Assembly (NCBI RefSeq): GCF_021917145.1
Contig: NC_061061.1
Span: 1,016,896-1,080,895, forward strand
Length of the DNA: 64,000 nt
Source of the DNA: Hypomesus transpacificus
Taxonomy: Eukaryota; Chordata; Actinopteri; Osmeriformes; Osmeridae
Direction of reading: 5' to 3'
The position numbers and the translations under genes are program-made. The notes under the pieces are model-generated. The model was not told where the DNA came from, did not search any database, and saw nothing but the letters and a program-made list of their open reading frames with translations. Below are positions 44,356-55,257 of the stretch, one piece after another. Within the stretch, counting starts at the first letter, position 1. Every line of letters begins with the position of its first letter.

Positions 44356-45412
44356 GTCCAGTGACCCCCCCCCCGTGCCCCAGGTAAGAGGGTCTAGCGA
44401 CCCCCCCCCCCCGTGCCCCAGGTAAGAGGGTCTAGTGAAGCCCCCCGTGCCCCAGGTAAGAGGGTCTAGCGACCCCCCCCCCCCGTGCCCCAGGTAAGAG
44501 GGTCTAGTGAAGCCCCCCGTGCCCCAGGTAAGAGGGTCTAGTGAAGCCCCACGTGCCCCAGGTAAGAGGGTCTAGCGACCCCCCCCCCCCCCGTGCCCCA
44601 GGTAAGAGGGTCTAGTGACGCCCCCCGTGCCCCAGGTAAGAGGGTCTAGCGACCCCCCCCGTGCCCCAGGTAAGAGGGTCTAGTGAAGCCCCCCGTGCCC
44701 CAGGTAAGAGAGTCTAGCGACCCCCCCGTGCCCCAGGTAAGAGGGTCTAGTGACCCCCCCCCCCGTGCCCCAGGTAAGAGGGTCTAGCGACCCCCCCCGT
44801 GCCCCAGGTAAGAGGGTCTAGTGACCCCCCCCGTGCCCCAGGTAAGAGGGTCTAGTGACCCCCCCCCCGTGCCCCAGGTAAGAGGGTCTAGTGAAGCCCC
44901 CCGTGCCCCAGGTAAGAGAGTCTAGCGACCCCCCCCCCCGTGCCCCAGGTAAGAGGGTCTAGTGAAGCCCCCCGTGCCCCAGGTAAGAGGGTCTAGTGAA
45001 GCCCCCCGTGCCCCAGGTAAGAGAGTCTAGCGACCCCCCCGTGCCCCAGGTAAGAGGGTCTAGTGAAGCCCCCTGTGCCCCAGGTAAGAGGGTCTAGTGA
45101 AGCCCCCTGTGCCCCAGGTAAGAGGGTCTAGTGAAGCCCCCCGTGCCCCAGGTAAGAGAGTCTAGCGACCCCCCCCCCGTGCCCCAGGTAAGAGGGTCTA
45201 GTGAAGCCCCCCGTGCCCCAGGTAAGAGGGTCTAGTGAAGCCCCCCGTGCCCCAGGTAAGAGGGTCTAGTGAAGCCCCCCGTGCCCCAGGTAAGAGAGTC
45301 TAGCGACCCCCCCGTGCCCCAGGTAAGAGGGTCTAGTGAAGCCCCCTGTGCCCCAGGTAAGAGGGTCTAGTGAAGCCCCCTGTGCCCCAGGTAAGAGGGT
45401 CTAGTGATGCCC
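44356..45412. repeat. Minisatellite of about 33-37 bp, roughly 30 copies, each with CCCCAGGTAAGAG
   Basis: Unit gtgccccaggtaagagggtc tagtgaagcccccc. Copies differ mainly in the length of the poly-C run and in tgaag versus gcgac. The array lies in the predicted intron upstream of the FFAR coding exon. Confidence 0.93.
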
Positions 45413-45869
45413 CTGTTCAGGTCTACCGTAACTTCAGTAATTCTGGTATCGCCCTGTTTTGGGGGGTTGAGTACCGACTTGTTACTAGAGTACCGTTGTT
45501 TCTGTTAACATTAGTGTACATACTCTATGTATTCTATATGATTGTTTAATTTGTGAACAAATCATCTTCATGGTTGTGTACACAAACAGGCCCATAATGT
45601 TACAGCACTTGTTTTAAACTGCAAACACACAAACACAGCTACAGTCCTTATATTACTGCTAACACGCAAACACATTGCCGTGAACAGAACTGCTTCCACA
45701 GCAGCCTCCTGCACACCAGCGATGCCTTTAGCTCCTGAGGCCACATTCACTGAGTCAAACCACAAATGGAACCTTTTACACTGTGAATTTAGTTTAGCAA
45801 GGTCAGTGAATGAGCGTTTGGAATAAAGCAGTGTCTGTAATTGTATATGTATTGAACAGCAGAACTCAC

Positions 45870-46280
45870 CGTGTCATCGTGCAGGCCACAGAGCCAGATG
45901 AAGTCTGCACCTGGGTGATTAGGAATGGAAGTTAGACATCGTTTATTAGTATTTTATTTGTGTTGTTCAGATGAGTTGTTTTAAAAAATATATCTTATCA
46001 CTGAATCAGACATCCAGACATGGTGAAGAATCTCTAGGGTTCTAAACAACCACATGAGGTCTATGCCAACACACTGGAGTATGGTTCTACTGTGAGCTGA
46101 ATGCACAACTTGGTTTACGGAACAGCAGCAAGCACATTGAATGTTCCTCATTGAAGACAATATCTTCGACCATGTCAGAGGGGTAAACTGAACAAAACAG
46201 CATCTTCAGTTTAAATCTTGATTATTTTTACTGCATACTACTGTGTTGTACTCTGTGAAGGAGCAGACCATAGTCTTACC
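45870..46280 (-). other. Possible upstream noncoding exons of the FFAR gene
   Basis: Good donors on the minus strand: gctgag|gtaaga with the exon ending at 46280, and a 41-bp candidate exon 45870-45910 between cacccag and gtgagt. Joined, they hold only a short open frame that stops at once. Prediction from splice motifs only. Confidence 0.3.
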
Positions 46281-46614
46281 TCAGCGCCAGCATGTCTGAG
46301 TGTTCCACAGTGCTCTAGATTGTTCCAGTGTTCCGGAGTGTGTCTGGGTGTTCTAGAGTGTTCCAGATCTCGTGAGTGTTCCAGCTGTTCTGTCGGAGCT
46401 CTGCTCCTCTCTGCTCTCGTTCTGCAGGCGTCTTTCAGTGACCCAAAAGCATCTGTTCGACAGTATATGCACTGTTAACTCTGCAGTATAAACACTCACG
46501 TTAAGATTGTGGAAATTTGATTTGATTAGCCACCAGATTAGCGCCTGCATATATGACTGCAATCTCCCGCCCTCTCCAAACAGTCTCCATGGCGACGCTG
46601 CTCTGACCTGCTGT

Positions 46615-47000
46615 CTGAGAGGGCTAGTGGGTTGGAGGGAAGGGGGGGTGAGGCTGGAGGCTGGTGGAGTGAGGCTGGAGGCTAGTGGGGGAGGCTGTGG
46701 GAGTGAGGCTAAAAGGCTGGTGGAGTGAGGCTGGAGGCTGGTGGGATGAGGCTGGAGGCTGGTGGAGTGAGGCTGGATGCTGGTGGAGTGAGGCTGGAGG
46801 CTGGTGGAGTGAGGCTGGAGGCTGGTGGAGTGAGGCTAGAGGGGGAGGCTGGTAGAGTGAGGCTGGTGGGATGAGGCTTGAGGGGGAGGCTGGTGGAGTG
46901 AGGCTGGAGGCTGGTGGAGTGAGGCTGGTGGGATGAGGCTTGAGGGGGAGGCTGGTGGAGTGAGGCTGGAGGCTGGTGGAGTGAGGCTGGAGGCTGGTAG
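46615..47000. repeat. Minisatellite of gaggctggaggctggtggagt units
   Basis: About 20 units of 10-21 bp with aggggg and atgaggctt variants. Confidence 0.88.
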
Positions 47001-47034
47001 TAGAAACTTATCATGGGGGGGTTGTTATTATTTT

Positions 47035-47265
47035 GAGTGTGAATAGCATCCAGAATACACCTGTATACAGACAGACATCCATGACCCTCTTGTACTGAAA
47101 GGGCAGGAAGAGGAGGAGGAGGAGATGGTCAGGATGAGTGGAGTATATTTATCTCTTTCTGGCACAACTTCCTGATGAAGGTGTGGACAGCCAGAATGTT
47201 GTCTAGGTAACCTGTCACCAAGACAATGACACCCCCCCCCACCAGCACCACATGAGCCTGGTTCT
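47035..47265 (-). pseudogene. Relic of an FFAR-like receptor, TM1 to TM2
   Basis: The minus strand reads VIVLVTGYLDNILAVHTFIR then KLCQKEINILHSS, lining up with the FFAR TM1/ICL1 pattern G-(F/Y)-(P/L)-x-N-x-L-A-x-x-T-F-x-R-K. After a stop and a one-base shift it continues LLLLFLPFQYKRVMD, matching the FLPFKMQEVSN region. Nucleotide similarity to 43010-43160 is also visible (gggcaggaagaggaggagga). The frame is broken and the rest of the receptor is missing. Confidence 0.65.
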
Positions 47266-48234
47266 AAAGATGTGTTGTCATCTGGGAGGTACGTTAGAGG
47301 CACACCATGCTAGTGTTGCTCCTGGCAACCTCCACGGCCTGTGAGGAACGCTGAGTCAGTGAAGAAGAACATTGGTCTTAATCCATCCTGGTATTCTGTG
47401 ATGTCACGGCAAATGAAGAAACCATCTTAAAAATAAAAAGTTATTTGTGTTATTAGTCCACAGGTTTGAGTCTGTGGTTCATGTGTGGTTGACAGGTTTG
47501 AGTCTCCCTGAGTAACCTACTAATCCCACAGTTAGCATCCAGTGCATGATGCGGTTACCGTAGAGATGAGGAAAACAAAAAAGCTTTATGACGAACTACA
47601 ATAAACTACAATGAGCCAAGAAGTTGAAGCGATGTCCTTGTTTCTGGCTCTGCACACCGTCTAGACTCCAGTCTCCATCAAAGAGCAGTAACATGACCCA
47701 ACATTATTTCAACAATTGTATAGTCCAATTCATGGTGATGTCCAGCTACATTTTCTACAATCACCTCAATCTGGTTGCTTGTTGCTTGGCAACCATTTAA
47801 CTGTCTTTGGGAACTTCATTGCTTGGCGAAGGAATGATGAATTGTTTTCAATAAATGAACACATTTTATGAGGCTGAGTGTTGTGTGAAATCTTACTTAG
47901 TAGTCTGTAGTAACTGTTTTACAAAAGCAATAGGCCACTTAAGGCTGTGATTTACGGTGATTTTAGAACACCTAGGGGTCGTTGTTAGGCACCTGATACC
48001 GCTCTCAACCAACTCAACTATGGCATGGCAGCTCATTTGTGCTTATTGCAGTGTGATCGTCAAGGCCAATAAGTGAGCCCAAGGGCATCAATAATCAGAG
48101 TAAACAGGAGACAATATACTCCCAGACAACATCCGAACAGAGTGATTAGTCCAACGCTGTTGTACCAAATGCTTTATGTTCATGCCAGTTCCACACAAGC
48201 TGACACACGTGTGGTCCATATCAGCGCAAGCCCT

Positions 48235-48770
48235 CTGTCCACACACACACTCTGTCCACACACACTCTGTCCACACACACACTCTGTCCACACACACTCT
48301 GTCCACACACACTCTGTCCACACACACACTCTGTCCACACACACACTAGGTCTACACACACACTCTGTCCACACACACACTCTGTCCACACACACACTAG
48401 GTCCACACACACACTCTGTCCACACACACACTCTGTCCACACACACACTCTGTCTACACACACACTCTGTCCACACACACACTCTGTCCACACACACAAT
48501 CTGTCCACACACACACTCTGTCTACACACACACTCTGTCCACACACACACTCTGTCCACACACACACTCTGTCCACACACACACTCTGTCTACACACACA
48601 CTCTGTCCACACACACACTCTGTCCACACACACACTCTGTCCACACACACTCTGTCCACACACACACTCTGTCCACACACACACTCTGTCCACAAACACC
48701 AGGTCTACACACACTCGGTCACACACACACTCTGTACACACACCACTCTGTCTACACACACTCTCTCACT
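48235..48770. repeat. 17-19 bp minisatellite (ctctgtccacacacacac)
   Basis: About 29 units with tctgtct and aggtcc variants; a CA microsatellite core with a regular tctgtc interruption. Confidence 0.92.
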
Positions 48771-48944
48771 CTCTCCCGGGAGAAAACACACACTAATTAA
48801 TTAAAGTAAAACAGCTCATGTGGCGTCAGTGCGGTTAGTTAGTTAGTTGTACTTGTTTACCAAGTTATTTATCTATACCTGGATAGCAACCTATAGCCAG
48901 ACTGTATAGCTACCTATAACCAGAGGGTTGGTGGACAGGGGGGG

Positions 48945-49135
48945 ACAGCTTTAGACAGGGTGAGGTGTTAGACAGGGTGAGCTGTTAGACAGGGTGAGGT
49001 GTTAGACAGGGTGAGGTGTTAGATAGAGAGGGCTGGTGGACAGGGTGAGGTGTTAGACAGGGTGAGGTGTTAGACAGAGAGGGCTGGGGGACAGGGTGAG
49101 GTGTTAGATAGAGAGGGCTGGTGGACAGGGTTTGA
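48945..49135. repeat. 17-bp minisatellite (acagggtgaggtgttag)
   Basis: About 10 units with gatagagagggctggtgg variants. Confidence 0.88.
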
Positions 49136-49207
49136 CAGCTTTGTGATGTCTGGTTATGATCCAGCTCACCCAGCATTCCATCCATGATGAGGTCACGCTG
49201 AGTGTGC

Positions 49208-49420
49208 TCAACACTCATCCTCCGTGTCAGATGCTGCTCTCTGTGGCTGGATGACATCAGTCCAGCTCTGATAATCACCTTTGAAGGACACCCAGTGCTG
49301 GGCCAGGTGGCTGCTTGCAGACATTCCCAGAGCTGGACACTTAACATGCAGTCTGGCTTCCAGAAGCAGGACAGGGTCGATGGCTGCTTCAAACACAGAG
49401 AGACACAGCCATCTGGATCA
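49208..49420 (-). pseudogene. Relic of an FFAR-like receptor, TM7 and tail
   Basis: The minus strand reads RWLCLSVFEAAIDPVLLLEA, which lines up with the FFAR stretch WRDMALLLSTFNACLDPFIF, followed by an open tail that ends DTEDEC and TGA. A stop lies just upstream, and the (N)DPxxxY tyrosine is lost. It cannot be the missing end of the relic at 47035-47265 without rearrangement, because it lies upstream of it on the same strand. Confidence 0.45.
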
Positions 49421-49510
49421 AGGCCAGACGACCTGTAACTATGGAATCACTGTCATGTTACTATGGAATGACTGTCATGTAACTATGGAATGACTGTCAT
49501 CTATCTATGG

Positions 49511-49715
49511 AACTACATTTACATTTACGCATTTAGCAGACGCTTTTATCCAAAGCGACTTTCAAAAGAGAGCTTTACAAAAGTGCATAGGTCACTGATC
49601 ATAACAAGGAGATAGCCCCAAACATTGCGGGTAGCCAAAACATGAAGCATACTTGAAATACGTGAAAAATAAATAAGTCCCAAAGGGAAGAACCATAAGA
49701 GCATGTAGTTAAACA
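49511..49715. repeat. Fish interspersed repeat sharing the SINE tail
   Basis: Begins tacatttacatttacgcatt tagcagacgcttttatccaa agcgac, similar to the SINE tail, then continues into a different sequence (agagctttacaaaagtgcat). Confidence 0.6.
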
Positions 49716-50526
49716 AGATACTATTAACTTCCGTTCCGTTTAACTCCCATTCTATAACTTAGTAACGACTGGAGGGATGTATGGTGGGCTTAAGCCATGC
49801 TGCTTCCTGTTTGCTGTGACATCATACGTGGGTTCTCCCAAGAACATTGTTTTCCTCTGGGTCATGGAACAAGTGTGTTCGCCATGACAACAGTTAGTCA
49901 CCACTAATCATTAACTGTAACCCTAAACAGAACAAAGTCCACACCTGCAAGCTGGCAAAACACACACATACACACACACACACACACACATACAAACACG
50001 TTAAATAGACAGGCTTTCTATAGAGAATGAGAAGTCTTATCGAGGATTACTGGGAAACATCCACAGCAGCTTCTATGGGCCTCTGTTCTAAAAGACAAAT
50101 CAAATATAGATCACATAAAGGCAGAACCATGGAGACCATCTTCGTAATAGAATAATATCAGTTTACATTTCACACCTCCACTCAGACCCAGCCTGGTGCT
50201 CCTAACCCACAGCCCCCAGCCTCCATAGCTGATGAACACGAGGGTGTGTATCAAATCTGTCTAGCAGGTGTCATGTTGACTTACTGTGTCTCTGGAGGGG
50301 AAGAGGTTGAAACATAGCTAGGTAGAAATGGTGTGTGTGTGTGTGTGTGTGTGTGTGTGCCTTTCCTAAATCATTGTCAGGCACCAAATGATAGATGTTC
50401 AAGCACTAAGATCCCATTGATATTTAGGATGTTTGATTGGTGACTATTTGTAAAAAAAAGAAAAAAAAGAAAAGAAATTATGTTCTTTGTCATTCTTTAA
50501 TAAACGTTCAAACAAATAAACAAATA

Positions 50527-51640
50527 ATGTTACTGGCTGGATGTTACTGGTTGGTGGTTACTGGCTGGTGGTTACTGTCTGGTGGTTACTGACTGGTGGT
50601 TACTGACTGGTGGTTACTGTCTGGTGGTTACTGACTGGTGGTTACTGACTGGTGGTTACTGGCTGATGGTTTACAGGCTGGTGGTTACTGAGTGGTGGTT
50701 ACTGACTGGTGGTTAGTGGCTGGATGTTACTGCCCGATGGTTACTGACTGGATGTTACTGGCTGGGGGTTACTGACTGGTTGTTACTGGCTGGTGGTTAC
50801 TGGATGGATGTTACTGACTGGTGGTTACTGCTTGGTTGTTACTGACTGGTGGTTACTGGCTGGTTGTTACTGGCTGGTGGTTACTGGCTGGTGGTTACTG
50901 GCTGGTGGTTACTGGCTGGTGGTTACTGGCTGGATGTTACTGACTGGTGGTTACTGCTTGGTTGTTACTGACTGGTGGTTACTGGCTGGTTGTTACTGGC
51001 TGGTTGTTACTTAGTGGTGGTTACTGCTTGGTTGTTACTGACTGGTGGTTACTGGCTGGTTGTTACTGGCTGGTGGTTACTGACTGGTTGTTACTGGCTG
51101 GATGTTACTGACTGGTGGTTACCGTTTGGTTGTTACTGACTGGTGGTTACTGGCTGGTGGTTACTGGCTGGTTGTTACTGAGTGGTGGTTACTGGCTGGT
51201 TGTTACTGAGTGGTGGTTACTGTTTGGTTGTTACTGACTGGTGGTTACTGGCTGGTTGTTACTGGCTGGTGGTTACTGGCTGGATGTTACTGACTGGTGG
51301 TTACTGTTTGGTTGTTACTGACTGGTGGTTACTGGCTGGTTGTTACTGACTGGTGGTTACTGGCTGGTTGTTACTGGCTGGTGGTTACTGGCTGGTTGTT
51401 ACTGAGTGGTGGTTACTGACTGGTTGTTACTGACTGGATGTTACTGGCTGGGGGTTACTGACTGGTTGTTACTGGCTGGTGGTTACTGGCTTGATGTTAC
51501 CGGCTGGTGGTTACTGGCTGGATGTTACTGACTGGTGGTTACTGCTTGGTTGTTACTGACTGGTGGTTACTGGCTGGTTGTTACAGGCTTGTGGTTACTG
51601 GCTGGTTGTTACAGGCTTGTGGTTACTGGCTGGTTACTGC
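50527..51640. repeat. 14-bp minisatellite (ggttactggctggt), about 80 units
   Basis: Mix of ctggtggttactgg, ctggttgttactga and ggatgttactg variants. Larger groups recur (for example 50800-50945 and 51510-51575). The overlapping plus-strand frames are repeat artefacts. Confidence 0.93.
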
Positions 51641-52167
51641 ACGTTACTTTATCTTCCATTGTTTAGTCTTTATCCAACTCTTCTGCTTTGCTGAATGTGT
51701 GCAGCAGTGCAGGACAACACTAGTTGCTGTGTCGTGCTCGAGGTTCCTTCAGACAGGATACAGCTACTGGGTTGACTGTTTTCTCTGTTGTGGCTGGAAT
51801 CAATATTTTCCTGTGAGCGTTTTCAGGCAGTGTCAGATGGAGGATCTGAGTTACAGCACGCAGCGCAGCAAGTGTTCCTGTGAGCGTTTATCTGCTGGAC
51901 GACAGCCAATTGTATCTTTGCCTTTGGCTCATGTTTCGTGTTTTAATTTTATGTTATTGAACAAGCAATGTTGGGCAGCCGCACAAATTGAAAAGGTCTT
52001 TAGAAGTGAGGGGAGAGGTTGGCAATCGATAGGATTATTCTGTCTCACACTTGGCTCCCTCTGGTGGCAGGAAAAGGTACAACAGCTCCCTGAAGGTATT
52101 CATCCCTGGCTGGTAGGCTGGATGCTAGTGTTGCTCTGGGACCTCCAGGGGCTGGATGGAAGACAGT

Positions 52168-53828
52168 TCAGTACCTGTCCTGTTGAGTGCTGGTAAGGTG
52201 CCCAGGGCTGTTCTGAAACCTGGGGAGAGAGGACAGAGGGTGGAGTGGTGTGCAGGGGTGTGTGTAGGGTGGGTATAAGTGGTAGAGTGGTGTGGGGTGG
52301 ATGTAGGTGGCAGGGGGTGTTGGGGTGTGTGTAGAGGGGGTGTAGGGGGGGTGGTGTAGGTTAGTGAAGGGGGTGTAGGGTGGATGTAGGTGGCAGGGGA
52401 AAGAAGTGGCAGGAAGGGTGAAGAGTGGGGGGGGGGGTGTAGGGGGTAAAGGGTGGGGTGTAGGGGGTAGTGGGGGTAAGGGGTGAGTGAAGGGTGGTGT
52501 GGGGGTAAGGGGTGGGTGAAGGGTGGTGTGGGGGTAAGGGGTGGGTGAAGGAGGTTGTGGGGGTAAGGGGTGGGTGAAGGGTGGTGTGGGGGTAAGGGGT
52601 GGGTGAAGGGTGGTGTGGGGGTAAGGGGTGGGTGAAGGGTGGTGTGGGGGTAAGGGGTGGGTGAAGGGTGGTGTAGGGGGTAAGGGGTGGGTGAAGGTTT
52701 TACCTGCGGCGCTGGAAGGCATAGTAGATACCCAGAAAGACAATCACCACGACGACAGCCAGAATCACACACACAATCAACATCACTGGCAAATCTGAGG
52801 CCGGTGGGCTGATGGTGGCTGAGACGAAACAACAAACACACAACCACACCAACATTTCTCAGAACAAATGCAGCTTCTACATCCTCTGTGAGATTCCTTT
52901 TTTATCCCTTTATTTATTCATTTATTTATAACTCCAGAGGACTACCCAGACAGATCGAATTACTGGGCCAGCCAGGGCATCTCTGGTTGGGAGCATAGCT
53001 ACTATACATTTACATACAAATCAACCACAGGAAGCAGCATCAGCAAGCAGGGAATTATCCTCCTGGCTGCTCAACAGAAACGCCCCAGACAGAGTAATTT
53101 ACCCTCCTGTAGGGTTACACTCCACCCTGCTCCTGGAGAGATACCCTCCTGTAGGGTTACACTCCACCCTGCTCCTGGAGAGATACCCTCCTGTAGGGTT
53201 ACACTCCAACCCTGCTCCTGGAGAGATACCCTCCTGTAGAGTTACACTCCAACCCTGTTCCTGGAGAGATACCCTCCTGTAGAGTTACACTCCAACCCTG
53301 TTCCTGGAGAGATACCCTCCTGTAGAGTTACACTCCAACCCTGTTCCTGGAGATACCCTCCCATGTCCAGTAGATGAACGTACAGTAGGTTCATCTCCAG
53401 TAGATGAACATACAGTAACTTCTTCTCCAGTAACTTACTGAAAGAGTAAGGTGGGGGGGTTGAATCATGCCCTGGTCCAGACATATTCCCTGTGGCGTCA
53501 TAACACACTGGAAAAACACACAGGTTCACAATGATTCACACTGGTTCATTGCGGTTCACAATGGTTCACCCTGATTCATAGTGGTTCACAAGGATTCACA
53601 GTGGTTCATACAGATACACAGTGGCTCACAATTACAAGGCCCTGATGCTCTGCATTTTCAGCAAGATGGAAACAAGCAGTTTAAAAGCATGTCGGCGGTC
53701 AAACATTACCTGTAGGGACTTGAGTCTACACACAGAGTCATTATAGTCATTATGTTCTCGTAGTAATCTCACTTACCAAGTGTCAGAATGTTCCAGAACA
53801 GAGCCAGAGCTATAACACACCGAGTCAT
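52168..53828 (-). CDS. Small type I single-pass membrane protein, 95 residues, four exons, unassigned
   Basis: Exons 53777-53828, 53439-53507, 52704-52818 and 52168-52219 (TGA at 52168-52170). All introns are GT-AG, phases 1, 1 and 2 join, and the total is exactly 95 codons plus stop. Order: signal peptide MTRCVIALALFWNILTLV; a 30-odd residue ectodomain with one Cys (C19), sequon NMS at 25-27 and a Ser/Thr/Pro stretch; TM helix at about 52-75 (LPVMLIVCVILAVVVVIVFL); QRRR stop-transfer; and a 16-residue tail FQNSPGHLTSTQQDRY. The size and layout recall tiny adaptors or FXYD-type regulators. But the TM has no charged residue, the tail has no ITAM or YxxM, and there is no PFxYD, so I assign no family. 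Strong donors (gtaagt twice) support a real gene. Confidence 0.7.
52225..52700. repeat. G-rich minisatellite inside the small membrane-protein gene
   Basis: 52440-52697 repeats gtgggggtaaggggtgggtg aagggtg (27-28 bp) about nine times; 52225-52430 is irregular ggtgtagg-type sequence. Both lie in the last intron. Confidence 0.9.
53105..53356. repeat. 43-bp minisatellite, about six copies
   Basis: Unit taccctcctgtagggttaca ctccaccctgctcctggaga ga, in the intron between exons 2 and 3 of the small membrane-protein gene. Confidence 0.92.
53530..53620. repeat. Short repeat of ggttcacaatgattcaca units
   Basis: About seven degenerate 13-14 bp units next to exon 2 of the small membrane-protein gene. 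Confidence 0.75.
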
Positions 53829-53899
53829 GACTGAAGACGAGGAAGTTCTGTACAGGTGATCTGACAGGTAGGTGAACACGTCCTCGTTATCTCCTGCTG

Positions 53900-55250
53900 T
53901 TCCCAGGCAGAGCCAGAGAATCTTCTCCCTGTCTTATCAATCTGACTCAGCAACAACCTCCTGAGTCCTCAAGATCAACTCACAAGGAAGGAGATAACCG
54001 TATAAATGAGTAAGTACACATAATGACTGTTGGCACAGGGCAGTTTGTGATCCCTGTAGACACCGCTGTCCTTACAGCCCCTCAGCTTAAACACGACTTT
54101 TATAGAGAACGCCCTACCCAGACAACGAGGGGTCATCAAAATATTTTATTATATTCAATAAAACATGTGGACTCATAAAACATCTACTGAAATGGGTGCA
54201 GTCGGACCCAAGCTGTTGGGTAACACACACTAGCTAACACACACTGTTGGATATGCACAGCACAGACACTAGCTAACACACACTGCAGCAGTCAGCCACA
54301 GACAGTTGGACTGTGTATTTGTATTCAGAAGCAGAGCATGTAAGACCGCTGTCGGCTACACACACACTGTTTAAACAGAACTGTCTCCCTCTCCCCCTCT
54401 CTCTCTCTCTCCTCCTTCACGCACCGTAGGGATTATTTTCCGAGTCATTTAAGTCACATAAAAGTGCTTAATTAATAAGCCCTCGTCGGGTCCCCTTCAT
54501 AGCTACTGGAGCACTTCCTGTTCAGCACGAGGACAATCCCTCTAATCAGCATCCAGAGACTCTGAACACAAGAGACTCTGAACACAGCAGCCAAATAAAC
54601 ACGTCCACCGTCTTCTCTCCCTCGTCACCATGGAGACGCCAAGAGGTTGGGTCAGCGAGCCAGAACCTCCCCCGCCACAGGTCATGGACTCTCCTGGGTT
54701 CTCCTGAGTTCTCCTGGGTTCTCCTGAGGTTTCCTGAGTTCTCCTGAGTTCCCCTGAGTTCTCTTGGGTTCTCCTGAGTTCTTCTGGGTTCTCTTAAATT
54801 GTCTTGGGTTCTCCTGAGTTCTTCTGGGTTCTCCTGAGTTGTCCTGGGTTCTCCTAGGTTCTCCTGGGTTCCCCTGTCCCTGGAGAACAGAGAGCTTGTC
54901 ATTACACAGCACACATCTATCTTAACACGCTCCACTGACGCTGACACACTCTGGCCAGTGAAACACAGATGCAGTCAAACAATGTGCTGAGGCAGACAGC
55001 TACACGCACACTAAACAGACCAGCAGGATGGAGGCAGACAGCTTGTCATTCAGAATAATTGCTGCTCTGCCAAAAGCTACTTACCTCCCAGCCTCCTGCA
55101 GGACACATTACAGGCTCTGGACACGGCACAAGCACACAAGCACACACACACACACACACTCAAGCACATGCACACACACAGGGATATAAACATCTGCTAT
55201 AAAACTGATGGGTTTCACTCACCTGGTGTGAGAATGTGCATGGAGGTGGT
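53900..55250. other. Intergenic: no gene seen, one short minisatellite
   Basis: 54684-54876 repeats tctcctgggttctcctgagt (10-bp basic unit). The rest is unique; the 133-codon minus frame across it comes from the repeat. It separates the small membrane gene from the end of the Ig receptor gene. Confidence 0.65.
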
Positions 55251-55257
55251 CATAGGG

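Noticed and set aside
44356..45412. CRISPR-like reading of the GTAAG array
   Set aside because: No spacers; variation is poly-C length and a few bases, typical of a minisatellite.
51507..52196. 229-codon plus-strand frame partly outside the minisatellite
   Set aside because: Its first part is the 14-bp repeat; the unique part (51640-52190) has no recognisable domain and overlaps the last exon of the minus-strand small membrane gene.
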